Below are positions 10,701 through 21,298 of a stretch of DNA of 64,000 nucleotides, one piece after another (within the stretch, counting starts at the first letter, position 1; every line of letters begins with the position of its first letter). The stretch comes from Erythroxylum novogranatense. Taxonomy: Eukaryota; Streptophyta; Magnoliopsida; Malpighiales; Erythroxylaceae. A model generated the notes under the pieces. The model worked only from the letters and a program-made list of their open reading frames with translations, had not been told where the DNA came from and did not search any database. The position numbers and the translations under genes are program-made. The stretch covers positions 59,211,567-59,275,566 of the forward strand of contig CM057227.1 of NCBI GenBank assembly GCA_029891385.1, in the 5' to 3' direction.

Positions 10701-11084
10701 AGTTGGGAGAGCATGTTTCAGGTATGAACACCTTTGAGTATTTGAATCATATCTTGAGTTATATGACTCCGATTAAGGTGATTCTTGCCTCTATGCGAAC
10801 GTGAGGCTTTAAGCTACATTTGGTATGAACAAGTAAATACATGATTTTGAGGTTTAGGTAGTGTACGCTCATCACTTTTATGGAACAGCTGCGAATAGCA
10901 CTGCAATGAATTAAGCGCAAGGCTTCAGGATAGTATGAGTGTTAAGTGATATGCAGTTGGGTCTCGGATCCAACAGTTGGGGTCCGGTCTACGGGTCGGG
11001 GCCCGACATTTGTGGTACCAAAGCAAAAGTAAGAGAATCAAGTCATGAGCCATCAGAGTCCGGTCTTCGGGTCGGGTTCTGACA
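7791..11084 (+). repeat. P1 3' LTR (3294 bp, complete)
   Basis: Begins TGTTACCC after the polypurine tract and ends TCTGACA, followed by TSD CACTC. Nearly identical to the P2 LTR (3296 bp) at 17877-21172. Contents: TATAAAAG at 8136-8143, a purine-rich stretch, 5' splice-site match CAAG/GTAAGC at 8379/8380, the shared AAAGCTCACCCC motif near 9308, and the GTCGAC array at 9988-10316. The plus-strand frames inside it (8095-8277, 9939-10124) recur in each LTR copy but have no recognisable domain and are judged non-coding. Confidence 0.95.
9988..10316 (+). repeat. Array of CAGTCGACT palindromic units in the P LTR
   Basis: About 14 copies of TTCCAGTCGACTATAA-like units, mostly 20 bp apart, in sub-blocks separated by CGGAGA-containing spacers. 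The last two units change to TCCCAGTCGACTAGCA. The core AGTCGACT is self-complementary. The same array with few changes is at 20076-20405. One unit near 10213 carries GTCAAC, a C-to-A or G-to-A type change. Confidence 0.95.
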
Positions 11085-11089
11085 CACTC
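11085..11089. other. Right target-site duplication of P1 (CACTC)
   Basis: CACTC directly follows the LTR end TGACA. The same five bases precede the P2 LTR at 17872-17876, in the homologous gag position of M2. Five-bp duplications are normal for gypsy integrases. Confidence 0.9.
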
Positions 11090-11500
11090 CATCTGATCGA
11101 GCACTCGCTCTGTCCTCCGTAACCACGTCTCAGCTTCCTCAGGATCTGTTGTCCCGAAGAAATCAACAGCTCCAAATTTCCTCAACTTATCAAACTGCTT
11201 CCTCTTAATCGGGGCCGAGCGTAGGTTGAGGCATCCGCCCATAGCCTGAACAAATGCCTGGGTGAAAGCCTGAAACATCCCCTGATCGAATTGAGGCACT
11301 TGCTCCTGCGGAATCGGCGATTCCTGCGATTGCGACAGCATAGGCTCGCTGCCTAACCCTACAGAAGCCTCAACATTCCCTGGGGCTACTGACTCATCGG
11401 TTCTCTCCTCTCTAATCGGAGAGGTCAGGTGCAACTGATCCTTGCAGAACTCCTCGGGTTCTTCTACAAGGCGGCATCGTAATCCTTCAAAGGGAAACAC
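11090..11500 (-). pseudogene. Element M1: N-terminal gag fragment
   Basis: Minus-strand frame from ATG at 11500, the likely real gag start, about 140 bp after the primer-binding site. It encodes a Glu/Gln-rich leader, then QMPQF-like PQFDQGMFQAFTQAFVQAMGG and FRKFGAVDFFGTTDPEEAETWLRRTERVLDQMEC, the start of the conserved retrotransposon gag domain. The frame runs on into P1 LTR sequence to 10925, but that tail is not gag. P1 inserted at the LDQMEC codons; the rest of gag is at 1461-2350. Confidence 0.88.
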
Positions 11501-11635
11501 TACGGATTAGCTATATGATCGAAATCCCTCTATGTATGCATGTTATGCATGTCACTTAATGCAATAAATCAAATGCAACACATAACACACAATTCATCCT
11601 ACGATGCATTCTATGCCGAGGACACACTAACCTAA

Positions 11636-11648
11636 GGCTCTGATACCA
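11636..11648 (-). promoter_or_regulatory. Primer-binding site of M1 (initiator Met tRNA)
   Basis: Minus-strand TGGTATCAGAGCC, complementary to the 3' end of plant initiator tRNA-Met, lies four bases inside the LTR end (CCCAACA). It shows that the LTR 11653-13608 is the 5' LTR of the element running leftwards (M1). The 135 bases between it and the gag ATG are the M1 leader. Confidence 0.92.
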
Positions 11649-12754
11649 AACATGTTGGGCCCGAGCCCCGTAACCCGAATCCCGAGGCAACCCCTCGAGC
11701 TGCGCCTCAACGGGCGACCCGAACCGTCGGACCCGATCCCAACATTTGCACAACAATCGATTCGCACATGCAATTTATAACAAAATCATTCGCATAATCA
11801 TTTAATCAGGGGCTAAAAGTCATATCAATCCAAAAATGAAATTCAACAAGTATTGTCATAACACCATACTAAATCTAAAGGAAATCCAAAATACGAGAAA
11901 TATGCTCCATGATAACATACTCAGTGGGCCAACTAAAATACTAACTTAATGAAATAGTCTTTAACTACTATGGAGTTCTTCGAAGTCTGGCAAGGATCAC
12001 CCGAGGTCTTGAGTTGCACCTAAGGAGGGAAAGATAATGGGTTGAGCTACACAGCTCAGTGGCTAATATAATTATAGCCATCGGCAATTAGAACAAAATC
12101 AAGCATATGTATAAATATATATTATACTAATATACTTGTAACGGTTCTAGTGTTCACATGCACATCAAGAAATACACTAAAATTCACCACATGTCACAAT
12201 ATATGCTTCATCAAGCGCAATTCCAATATGCAATGCACAAAACAATGGCTCGAGGGTCCATGGAATCGAAAGGAAGAAACCGAAGTTTACATCCTGAACG
12301 AAATGAGTCCATTCGGAGCTCATAGGCCACAAGCGGGCAGCCAGGAGAAGGCTTTTGTAGACGTGCACGTGACTAACGAAATGGTTCCACTCTTGCCCAA
12401 ACAAAGCACATATTCATATTCATAATCATTTCATCAAAATGCCGTGAACGAGGTCCCGACATAACATGCTCAGAATCATAATTCATGCTTATTTCATGGC
12501 ATAAGAAATCCATATCATTTATTATACATGCATATTAGACAACATATACTCATGCATAGTCAAGAAATTGCCTAATCACGCAATAACTATAAGTATATCA
12601 CCCACCTAGAATCGCATTTAGAATCCGACTCATCAAGACCGTCCTCTTGCGATGGAAACCGATCTGCTTGGTTGCTATATTAAACCAAGTCTTAAATCAA
12701 ATAATAATAAAAGAAAATTAATCAAAAACTTCGAAATCAAATAAGCAAATTTAC

Positions 12755-12970
12755 GAAAGGGGAGTTCGCGACGAAGGCATTTGCTATTGCATGCAGTGTG
12801 TCGCCGACGAAGGCCAAGCCTTCGCAATGAAGCGCCACAAGACGTCAGCACGCGCGACATGCGCATGCCATGACGCTGAAGTCCCACAACGCACGCCGCG
12901 ACGAGCACGCGGCGCAGTATTAAATTCACGACGCCACAAGCGTGCTCTTGAGCACGTCATGACGCACGGA
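12755..12970. repeat. GC-rich cluster of CGCGACG / ACGTC motifs in M LTR
   Basis: A strikingly CpG-rich island in AT-rich surroundings. It holds degenerate short motifs: CGCGACGA, TCGCCGACGA, GACGTCAGCACGCGCG, CGCCGCGACG, CACGCGGCG, CACGACG, CACGTCATGACG. Position relative to the LTR start matches the cleaner CGTCGCGACG array of element L. Less regular than the P and L arrays. Confidence 0.75.
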
Positions 12971-13366
12971 TCGGATTTCGCTCCCAACCACAAAATCTCT
13001 AGATTTTCAACTCCCAATCATTCCAAACTCGGATGTAATACTCCCAAGCCATAGATCCAACCTTCTACCACGCTTCTAACCCATTCTCTGCTTCCAATTC
13101 GTCCTAAAATCATCAATCTAAGGATTTTCCCAATTTCTCATCCTAAAACCCTAATCATCGCTTTCTCTTAATCCCAACAATCTCAATGCTTAATCCATTC
13201 AGAAATAAGATAGAAAGGTCATAGACTTACCGATCAAGCACTAAATCCTTCGAATCGGACGAAGTCGCTAATCCTTCTCTTCCTCTCTTCTCCTCACCGA
13301 CAAAGAACCTCTCTTCTTCTTTCCGCTCTATTTCTATTTTCTTTCTTTTTTCTTTTCCTTTTATAT

Positions 13367-13375
13367 CTAGGTCTT
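13367..13375 (-). promoter_or_regulatory. TATA box of M LTR
   Basis: Minus-strand TATAAAAGG about 235 bp into the LTR, upstream of the purine-rich stretch and the GTAAGT at 13230. Prediction from motif and position only. Confidence 0.55.
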
Positions 13376-13608
13376 TAAAACCTAGGGATGGTCAAAGACC
13401 AACCTACCCTCCTTTAAGCCTAACTCCAATTCAACTTAAGTGAACTTCCGAAATACCCTTACACAATTTAATCCAATAATTTATTAATTAAACCTCGATT
13501 ATACTCCAATTAATCAATATCAAGCCCAATTAAATCAAACTAAACCATAAACTCATAATCATCAACAATGCATGCTTAATCATCAAAAGAAAAATATTCG
13601 GTCTAACA

Positions 13609-13620
13609 TTTCTCCCCCAT
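13609..13620 (-). promoter_or_regulatory. Polypurine tract of M2
   Basis: Minus-strand ATGGGGGAGAAA immediately before TGTTAGACC, the LTR start. It makes 11653-13608 the 3' LTR of M2 as well. Confidence 0.88.
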
Positions 13621-14776
13621 AAAAGAAAATTCGTCATGAAATTTACTCGAACCATCGAAGAGATACGATACTTCTCCTTCATAGCGTCCCAATGGCTCCT
13701 ATGTAGCCTCCTCTCTTCGAATGATTCCTCCACGTGACTTTGACTAGCTGAACCGTCTTATTCCTGAGGACTTTATCCTTACTATCCAAGATCTCTACTG
13801 GTAGCTCCTCATAAGTCAGATCATCCCGCAGCTGAACCTCACTAGCCTGAACGATATGAGAAGGATCTGATCTATACCTCCTCAATATAGATACATGGAA
13901 GACATTATGAATCTGTGACAACTCCGGAGGTAACGCCAATCTGTAGGCGAGTGGCCCAATCCTCTCAAGGATCTCATAAGGACCCACATACCTCGGACTC
14001 AACTTCCCTTTCTTACCGAATCTCAATACTCCTTTCCAAGGAGACGTCTTAAGAAACACCTTCTCACCGACTTCATACTCCATTTCCTTTCGGTGAGCAT
14101 CCACATAACTTTTCATCCTATCCTGCGCTGCCTTAAGCCGTTGCTTAACCAGATTGACTTTCTCAACCGTCATCTGAATCAATTCTGGTCCCACCAATTG
14201 CCTATCTCCTTCCTCATCCCAACAGATCGGAGTCCTACACCTCCTGCTATATAGTGCCTCATACGGAGCCATTTGAATACTCGAATGGTACGAATTGTTG
14301 TAAGCAAATTCGACCAACGACAAATGCTCATCCCAAGCTCCCTTAAAATCGATCACACACACCCGAAGTATCCCCTCAAGAGTCCGAATGGTCCTCTCTG
14401 ACTGACCATCCGTCTGCGGATGAAACGCCGTACTAAAATGCAGCTTAGTTCCCAAAGCATCCTGCAAACTGCCCCAAAACCTCGAAGTAAACCGAGGATC
14501 TCTATCTGACACAATCGAGTCCGGAATCCCATGCAATCTCACGATCTCATCAATATACTTCTTTGCCAAAGACGCAAAGAATCCGCCTCTTAATCGCCAA
14601 AGTGTGTCGACTTCACAACCGATCCACAATAACCCAAATGGCATCGTGCTCCCATCGGTCTTAGGCAAACCCATCAGAAAGTCCATAGTCACTCGCTGCC
14701 ACTTCCACTCCGGAATGGACAATGGCCTCAACATACCGAAAGGTGCCTGGTGTTCAGCCTTGACTTGCTGACACAC
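13621..14776 (-). pseudogene. Element M2 pol: integrase core, C-terminus and chromodomain-like tail
   Basis: The long minus frame 14776-13679 (365 aa) covers CQQVKAEHQAP (end of the zinc finger) and VTMDFLMGLPKTDG (first catalytic Asp). A locally scrambled segment follows (about 14580-14660, where Q has the VDRLTKSAHFL block). Then come [16 protein letters not shown] (second Asp), [17 protein letters not shown] (Glu), the GPF/Y block SPRYVGPYEILERIGPLAYRL, and VKVTWRNHS of the chromodomain-like tail, where the frame slips. DDE residues are present. One of the better preserved integrases here. Confidence 0.92.
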
Positions 14777-15075
14777 AAGACATCTACTAACAAACTCGCT
14801 ACATCCCTCTTTATGCCTTCCACCGTAAATGCTCTCTCAAATCCGATACATCCTGGTACTACCTGGATGCATGGCATAAGGCGCATTGTGTGCCTCATCC
14901 AAAATCTCATCCTTGATCTCCTGCACATCCGAAACACACAACCGGGTACCCAATATCATCACTCCATCATCCCTCACCTCTATATCTGAAACCTTACCAT
15001 TTTGAATCTCATCTCTGAGCTTGCTCAAATCTGCATCCTGAGCCTGCAAAACCCTAACCTTTTCCTTCAAAGAAA
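14777..15075 (-). pseudogene. Element M2 pol: integrase N-terminal zinc-finger region
   Basis: The open stretch 15070-14837 reads KVRVLQAQDADLSKLRDEIQNGK, DGVMILGTRLCVSDV and [18 protein letters not shown], homologous to Q 22054-22284. The His residues of the HHCC finger lie at its end; the Cys pair is in the next frame (14776 onward). A frameshift near 14835 separates the two halves. Confidence 0.85.
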
Positions 15076-15623
15076 GGCCTCACTCAAAATTAGCCAAGAC
15101 AATCCACTCTTCTGCGTCAAACTTATCTTCACCTTGGCCATTTCTTCCAATAAAGGAAGATACATCGCCCAAACATGAGCAATCAAGACTTTCGCCAAAG
15201 CATCCGCCACCACATTGGCCTTGCTCGATGATACTCAATCAACAGTCATAGTCCTTGAGTAATTCAAGCCACCGTCTCGCCTCAAATTCAGCTCCTTCGA
15301 CTCAAGAATACTTAAGACTCTTGTGATCGGTAAAGATCCGAGTCCGAACTCCATACAAATAATGCCTCCAAATCTTCAAGGCAAAGATCACCGCTAACTC
15401 CAAATCGTAAGGCGTGTAGTTCAACTCGTAAGGCTTCAACCGCCAAGCATAAGCAATCACCCGATCTCTTTGCATCAAAACACATCCAAGTCCTTCCTCA
15501 AGCATCGCTGTACGTAATAACCTCATCCTCGAAGGCAAAACTAGAACCGAGCACTCACAACCAAAGGCTTAAGCTCCTCAAACTCCTCGACACTCATCAC
15601 TCCAAACAAACTTCGATTTTTCC
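15076..15623 (-). pseudogene. Element M2 pol: RNase H, broken
   Basis: Minus-strand RNase H with [44 protein letters not shown] and [10 protein letters not shown] in the stretch 15538-15302. The ADALSRKSS end (about 15180-15220) is in other frames. Several one- and two-base differences from P1 and Q break it. The DAS catalytic motif sits at a damaged spot near 15500. Confidence 0.82.
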
Positions 15624-16985
15624 TCAAGAACCCGCCATCGGAGCGGATATCATCGAGAATCCCTCCACAAACCTCCTGTAATAACCAGCCAATCCTAGAA
15701 AACTCCTCACCTCTGCCACATTCTTTGGGGCTTCCCAACTAACCACAGCTTCTATCTTCTTTGGATCCACATGAACTCCTTGATCTGATATCACGTAACC
15801 AAGAAATGTAACTTCTTTCAACCAAAATTCACATTTCTCGAACTTAGCATACAACTCATGGCTCCTCAATGTCTCCAAAGAAATCTTTAAATGTTCCTCA
15901 TGCTCCCGATCACTCCTAGAATACACCAATATGTCATCAATGAAAACGATGATGAATTGGTCTAAGAACGGCTTGAAGATCCGATTCATCAAATCCATAA
16001 ACACTGCCGGGGCATTCGTCAATCCGAACGGCATCACCAAAAATTCAAAGTGTCCATACCGGGTCCTGAAAGCAGTCTTTGCCATATCCGACTCTTTAAC
16101 CCGCAATTGATGGTATCCCGATCTCAAGTCAATCTTGGAAAAGACTTTCGCCCCTTGCAATTGATCAAACAGATCATCAATGCGAGGAAGCGGATACCTG
16201 TTTTTCACCGTGACCTGATTCAGCTTCCTATAGTCCACACACATCCTTAAAGAGCCATCTTTCTTCTTCACAAACAGAACCGAAGCTCCCCAAGGTGAAG
16301 AACTTGGCCTGATGTACCCCTTCTCTAACAGCTCCTCTAATTGCTCCTTAAGTTCCTTCAACTCCGCCGGAGCCATCCGATAAGGCGGAATCGAGATCAG
16401 TGACCTACCCGACAAAAGCTCGATCGAAAACTCAATCTCCCAAACTGGCGGTAGTCCAGGCAATTCCTCGGGAAAGACATCCAAGAAATCCCTGACTATT
16501 GGAATGTCCTCCAACTTCCCTCTGTCCGCTTCTGAATCCACCACATAGGCCAAAAATGCCTCACAACCTCCTCTCATCAGCTTCTTCGCTGCCAAAGTCG
16601 AAACAAATCTGAGCAGACCGGCCTTCCTATCCCCTGCAAACACAACTCTTCTGTCATCGTCGAATCCGAACTCTACTGTCTTCTGTCTAGAATCCAGACG
16701 AGCATTGTACCTCGCCAACATATCCATACCCAGAATTACATCTAGCCCTCGCATCTTCAGTGGCATCAGATCTACTACTAGACATCCTCCACCAACACTA
16801 AGCTCACAACCCCTAAACATCTGACTAATCACAATGTGCTGCCCGATCGGAGTACTCACCATTAGTGGAGTATCCAACGGACTCGCAACTCTATCACAAA
16901 CAGGTCTACTCGACGAAACAAACGAGTGAGTAGAACCTGGGTCAATCAACACAAGCACATCAAGAAATAAGTGAGCCATACCAAG
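15624..16985 (-). pseudogene. Element M2 pol: aspartic protease and reverse transcriptase (451-aa frame)
   Basis: Longest frame in the window, minus 16979-15624. It starts at the protease: [15 protein letters not shown], the DPG variant of the DTG active site that is common in plant gypsy elements, then [11 protein letters not shown]. It runs on through [10 protein letters not shown] and the full [74 protein letters not shown] and [19 protein letters not shown]. The Met is internal to the polyprotein, since gag lies upstream. Near identical to M1 1-1400. Confidence 0.95.
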
Positions 16986-17871
16986 AATAATATCCGGCGC
17001 GCCTCTCGATCCTCACGCGTCATAATAAAACCCTAGCAGTGCTCGCCTCTCGGTCTCCCGGAAGACTCGCCTCCTAGCAAAGATCGAATCGCCCACCGTG
17101 TCGAAGTCCCCGACTTACGCCTATGTCCTTCCTTGAGCCTCATGATCTCAAATCTCTCTCTCGGACTACCGAGGATACTCTCCGCCCTGTGCCCTTCCGT
17201 CTACAATTGAAGCATGCACTGCCAATCGCTGACACTCCCCGCTATGGAAATTGCCACAGTGCTCGCCTTAGGGATAGACGACTTGTCCCCGCCTCCCTCC
17301 TGTTGCCTCCTGTCATGCAGACGCTTTGATGAGAAACAGAAGAGTCCTCATCGGTAGAGACTTGCTCACATCATCGCTTCCTCACCTCCGATCATGGAGG
17401 AAACCCCTAGTACTCGCTCGGCATAGGAGCACTAGCACTACCTCCTCTTCCGAATCGCCTCCTCGTTTTTCTCTTCTTATTCACAAGACTCTTAATGTTT
17501 TCTATGCTCTCCACCCTCACCGCTTCCACTAATCGCTAGAAGTCACAGATATTCAAAGACAAATAACTTTTCCCGATCACCGATGTAGACTGACTCAAAT
17601 CGCGACATCTCCCGCCTCGCTCAACATCGATCGAAGCATAACGAGATAATCACAGAAACCGACGCCATACTCGCCCACAGTCATATCCTCTCGTAAGGCT
17701 CGAAACTCCTCTGCTTCGCTGGACATAAACCTCGACATGTACTTCTTCCCGAATGCACCAAGAAGTCCCATGCCAATACTATCGGTCTTCTCGATCGCTC
17801 GCACATCTCCCACCAATGCAGGCATCTCCACAAGTAAATCGGCAAGATACACAACCCGATCCTCCTCCTCA
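16986..17871 (-). pseudogene. Element M2: gag, C-terminal two-thirds
   Basis: Begins (minus) after the P2 insertion with EEDRVVYLADLL, IEKTDSIG, LLGAFGKKYMSRFMSSEAEEF and YGVGFCDYLVML (17876 down to about 17595). This is the retrotransposon gag (capsid-like) domain, in fair condition. Downstream frames are broken, but DNA near 17229-17275 still spells CGNFHSGEC, half of a zinc knuckle. The N-terminal part of M2 gag is missing, lost in the deletion at 21247. The M1 copy of this N-terminus survives at 11090-11500. Confidence 0.85.
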
Positions 17872-17876
17872 CACTC
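17872..17876. other. Left target-site duplication of P2 (CACTC)
   Basis: CACTC immediately before TGTTACCC. Same five bases as the right flank of P1, at the same gag codon, showing that P1 and P2 descend from one insertion event. Confidence 0.88.
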
Positions 17877-20800
17877 TGTTACCCCCAGAATTTTTTTTAA
17901 TGATAAATCAAGCATGATTAGATAAATTGAGTAAGTTAAGTTAGCATAAATGGAATTGAGATTGATTAAGATATGATAGCATTAAATGAGTTAGGTGTTA
18001 AGAATTAATGAAATTAAATGTGTTAGTTGGTTTAAATGAATTGGAGGTAAATTAAAAGAGTTAATTGGGCTTGGGCCCAAATGGAATAAAAAGAGAAATT
18101 AAATGAAATGGGCTTGAAAGAAATTTAATGGGCCTAAGCATGTTGTAGTAGGATATAAGAAGGAAGGAAGAAGGAATTAAGTGAAGAAGTTGGGCTTGGG
18201 CTTAAGTGACTTAAAGAGGGGTATAAAAGAAGAGAAGATAATTGAGTTAGTAGGAAATAGAGTGGAAGAAACGAAAATAGAGGGAGAAAGGAGAGAGTTG
18301 TCGTGGGAGTGGAGAGAAGAAGAAGGAAAGAAGAGTTTTATGCTAGGGTTTGATTTTCCTTAAGTTTTAGTGGGAGTTTGAAGAAAGTGTAAGACTTAAA
18401 AGTGGAGAGGAAGGCTAGAGCTTCATTTTGAACCAAGAAATCACTTGGTTAGCTAAGGATTCAAGGTAAGCTTTTTGATTAAGGTTAAGCTTTTGTTGGT
18501 TTTATGGTTTAGATAGCTTAGAAAGAAGATGGGTCTAGTGATTCTAAAGTTTATAGCATGATTAAGGTTTTTAGGTTTTTCAATTTCTAACCCTATGTTG
18601 ATATGGGGTTATTTTCTTGTTATGATTGAAGGAAGACAAGAAAGAGGAGAAGAACAAGAAGAGGAACTTCCTTAGGCAAGTTTAAGCAAGGATACAAGGC
18701 GGGTTTCACTTTTATCTTTATGTTTATAAGCTATAAATGCTATTCAACCAATGTAAATTAATTGTTTTCCAACTACTTTTGAGTGAGTCTTAATGATGCT
18801 ATAAATGCTTGTGAATTGTTTTATGAATATACTCATGTAAGAAGTTTAACCATAAATGCTATTTGTTATGGAATTGTTATAATGGTTGAGTTGACTTGAG
18901 ATGAATGAGCATGGTTTTGATGATTGATTCGAAAATGAGATTGATGAATTGAGAATTATGACATGTGCATGAAAATGAGATTTTAAGACTATGCCAATTG
19001 GGCAACATGATGTTTTGAATGCATGAAGTATATGTTATGTGGGTAAGGTATAGTCCCCAAGAAATGTCACGTGCACGTCGACCATGATAAGGCTTCACCA
19101 CCGCCCCGATGTGGCAAGGATGTTCCTTTCAGACTCCTCAAGATTTTGCCTACATAAGATCATTTATGAGATTATGTAGTGCCATGAACATGGACTTACC
19201 GAGCCAATTATGTGTGTTTGTGCTTACTTGTATGAATGATGATAGAAAACTGCATGATTGTTGCAAATATTGAAAGGTGCATGATTGATGATTGACGCAT
19301 GTCCTATAAGATTGTTTGAGAATTTGCTTGAATCATAAGTAATTCAACGAACTTTGCTTATTTCCATAAATATAAACGTGTTACCCACGTGTTTAAAGCT
19401 CACCCCACCTTCCCGTCCCATCTCCAGTGAAGATCGGATCACGAAGAATGAGCTCAAGGCATACCCAAGATTGTGTTTTGATGTATTTTCAAGTTAGTTT
19501 TTGTAAAACAATGCTTTAGTCGCATTTTGAGAATGATGTTATATTTTTGAAGCTTTATTGTAATTGGGCTTGAAATGCCCACTAAAGCATTGTAAGCTAC
19601 TTGTTTTGAATGTGAATGAAATGCATGAATTACGATTATCATGATCTATCAAAACCATTTATTATCATGTTAAAGCATAGGATTCAAAGTTACATGAAAT
19701 GGCTTTGAAATTCATGTGGGTAGAAATACATGTTCAGTTCAAGTGAAGATGCGTATAGTGTTGTGGTTGAATGAATGAATTTGGCATAGAAATGGATGAG
19801 TTTGAGAGGATTAGAAGTGTTCATGATGTTTGGGGTTTAGAAATGAGAAGTCATGAGCCTTGAAAGATGCTAGTGTCAAGTGTTTAGAAGTTGGAAATTG
19901 AGAGTTTTGATGGTTATATAGGAATTTAGGATTGATAGACATATCAATCAAGAAATGGTTCAATGATGAAATAATTTTGATGTTTGGAGTTGCGATGAGG
20001 TGTTTTAGTAGTGGAGTGAGTGAATCTTGCAAAGGTTAAGTGAAATAAACCCCATAGGACAAGATGGCAAGGTATTCCAGTCGACTATTAAGTGTTCCAG
20101 TCGACTATAAATGGTTCCAGTCGACTATGAAGTGTTTCAGTCGACTATTCGAAGAACGGAGCTTATTTTTCGTAAGTTCCAATCGACTATAAACTGTTCC
20201 AGTCGACTATAAATGGTCCCAGTCGACTATAAAGTGTTTCAGTCGACTATTCGGAGAGCGGAGAGTATTTTCGTAAGTTCTAGTCGACTACAAATGTTTC
20301 CAGTCGACTATAAAGGGTTCCAGTCGACTATAAAGTGTTCCAGTCGACTATAATCAGCAAAAATACCTATCCCAGTCGACTAGCACTTATCCCAGTCGAC
20401 TAGCACCTTTTTGTCTGGATAAGTCGGGTTATCCATCAGCATAGCTCGAGTTACGGGAAAAATGGTATTTTGGACATTGTTAGAGGCCGAATTTGGTTTT
20501 GTGGTCTTCATGAGAGTTGTAGATCAAGATGTATAATTTCAAATGGTGAAAGAACGAACATGATCCGACCTATATATTAAAAGTTATGTAAATCGCGCCA
20601 GAAGAGTTTCAATTGGATTTTTTGAAGTGAGAATGGTCCATTGTTTTGGGCATAAATCCCTCATACGACCTCCAATTGAGGTGAGGCTTGAACCGTTGGA
20701 TTTATAAGACATATATCTTCCTTGATACTAAAATTGGGATTATTTGGATTTAAATTGAGAAAGTTTACATTAAAAGAAGTGAGAGGCCAGTTGGGAGAGC

Positions 20801-21172
20801 ATGTTTCAGGTATGAACACCTTTGAGTATTTGAATCATATCTTGAGTTATATGACTCCGATTAAGGTGATTCTTGCCTCTATGCGAACGTGAGGCTTTAA
20901 GCTACATTTGGTATGAACAAGTCAATACATGATTTTGAGGTTTAGGTAGTGTGCGCTCATCACTTTTATGGAACAGTTGCGAATAGCACTGCAATGAATT
21001 AAGCGCAAGGCTTTAGGATAGTATGAGTGTTAAGTGATATGCAGTTGGGTCTCGGATCCAACAGTTGGGGTCCGGTCTACGGGTCGGGGCCCGACATCTG
21101 TGGTACCAAAGCAAAAGTAAGAGTGTCAGGTCATGAGCCATCGGAGTCCGGTCTTCGGGTTGGGTTTCGACA
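17877..21172 (+). repeat. P2 5' LTR (3296 bp, complete)
   Basis: TGTTACCC to TTTCGACA. It matches 7791-11084 almost base for base, including the TATA box (18222-18229), the splice-donor match CAAG/GTAAGC at 18465/18466 and the GTCGAC array. Differences are mainly single substitutions and short indels around CNG sites. Confidence 0.95.
20076..20405 (+). repeat. GTCGAC palindrome array in P2 LTR
   Basis: Same unit order and spacers as 9988-10316: TTCCAGTCGACTATAA-type units about 20 bp apart, closing with two TCCCAGTCGACTAGCA units. One unit reads CAATCGACT. The two arrays have not expanded or contracted relative to each other. Confidence 0.95.
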
Positions 21173-21177
21173 TCTTG

Positions 21178-21190
21178 TGGTATCAGAGCG
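21178..21190 (+). promoter_or_regulatory. Primer-binding site of P2 (initiator Met tRNA)
   Basis: TGGTATCAGAGCG five bases after the LTR end, complementary to initiator tRNA-Met. It fixes the LTR boundary and its 5' identity. Confidence 0.93.
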
Positions 21191-21247
21191 TAACCGGGTT
21201 TAGGGTTTCCTAGGAACCTTAGTGGGATGTCTAAGGGTCAAGTCATC

Positions 21248-21292
21248 ATGCATGCTTAATCATCAAAAGAAAAAAATATTCGGGGTCTAACA
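21248..21292 (-). repeat. 45-bp remnant of M2 5' LTR
   Basis: Minus strand begins TGTTAGACCCCGAATA and matches the first 45 bases of the M LTR (13608 downward). It is the outer left end of element M, abutting Q coding sequence at 21293. Only this stub survives of a 1.96-kb LTR. Confidence 0.88.
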
Positions 21293-21298
21293 GATGGT

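Larger units (their letters stand above)
2351..11084 (+). mobile_element. Element P1: Ty3/gypsy (Tekay/Del-like chromovirus), nested in M1 gag
   Basis: Plus-strand element of about 8.7 kb: truncated 5' LTR, gag C-terminus, protease, RT, RNase H, integrase, chromodomain-like tail, polypurine tract and full 3' LTR. The right end is exact: LTR ends TGACA, then CACTC. The left TSD is clean in the sister copy P2 (CACTC just before TGTTACC at 17877) but blurred here (CACAC then TGCTACC). M1 gag resumes directly after the right TSD, proving nested insertion. The primer site and gag N-terminus are missing because of the rearrangement at 3782-3890. Confidence 0.93.
11653..13608 (-). repeat. Element M LTR (1956 bp), shared by M1 (5') and M2 (3')
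   Basis: On the minus strand it starts TGTTAGACCG after a polypurine tract and ends GGGCCCAACA before a primer-binding site. It therefore has 3'-LTR context on its right and 5'-LTR context on its left. Inside, in minus order: TATAAAAGG (13375-13367), a purine-rich GAAGAAGAGAGG stretch, a 5' splice-site match GTAAGT (13230-13225), a GC-rich GTCGC/CGACG cluster (12970-12755), and a GAGCT-loop-AGCTC hairpin (12057-12044). Small ORFs within it have no recognisable domain. Confidence 0.93.
17877..21247 (+). mobile_element. Element P2: 5' LTR, primer site and start of leader only
   Basis: Complete 5' LTR (17877-21172), then TGGTATCAGAGC and about 60 bp of leader (GTAACCGGGTTTAGGG...). At 21247 it stops and M LTR sequence begins in the opposite sense. 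The P2 gag-pol, its 3' LTR, the M2 gag N-terminus and nearly all of the M2 5' LTR have been removed by one deletion or recombination. The joint falls at shared ATGCATGC-type sequence. Confidence 0.9.

Noticed and set aside
7798..11084. Host promoter or gene within the 3.3-kb gene-free stretch
   Set aside because: The whole stretch is an LTR, repeated at 17877-21172 and in part at 2351-3781.
12150..12425. Frames sharing MSPFGAHRPQAGS in M and L LTRs (12150-12425, 32749 on, 39106-39330)
   Set aside because: Reflects a shared LTR DNA segment (about 100 bp, GGAGCTCATAGGCCACAAGC) in both families, read in several frames on both strands. Shared DNA, not a shared protein.
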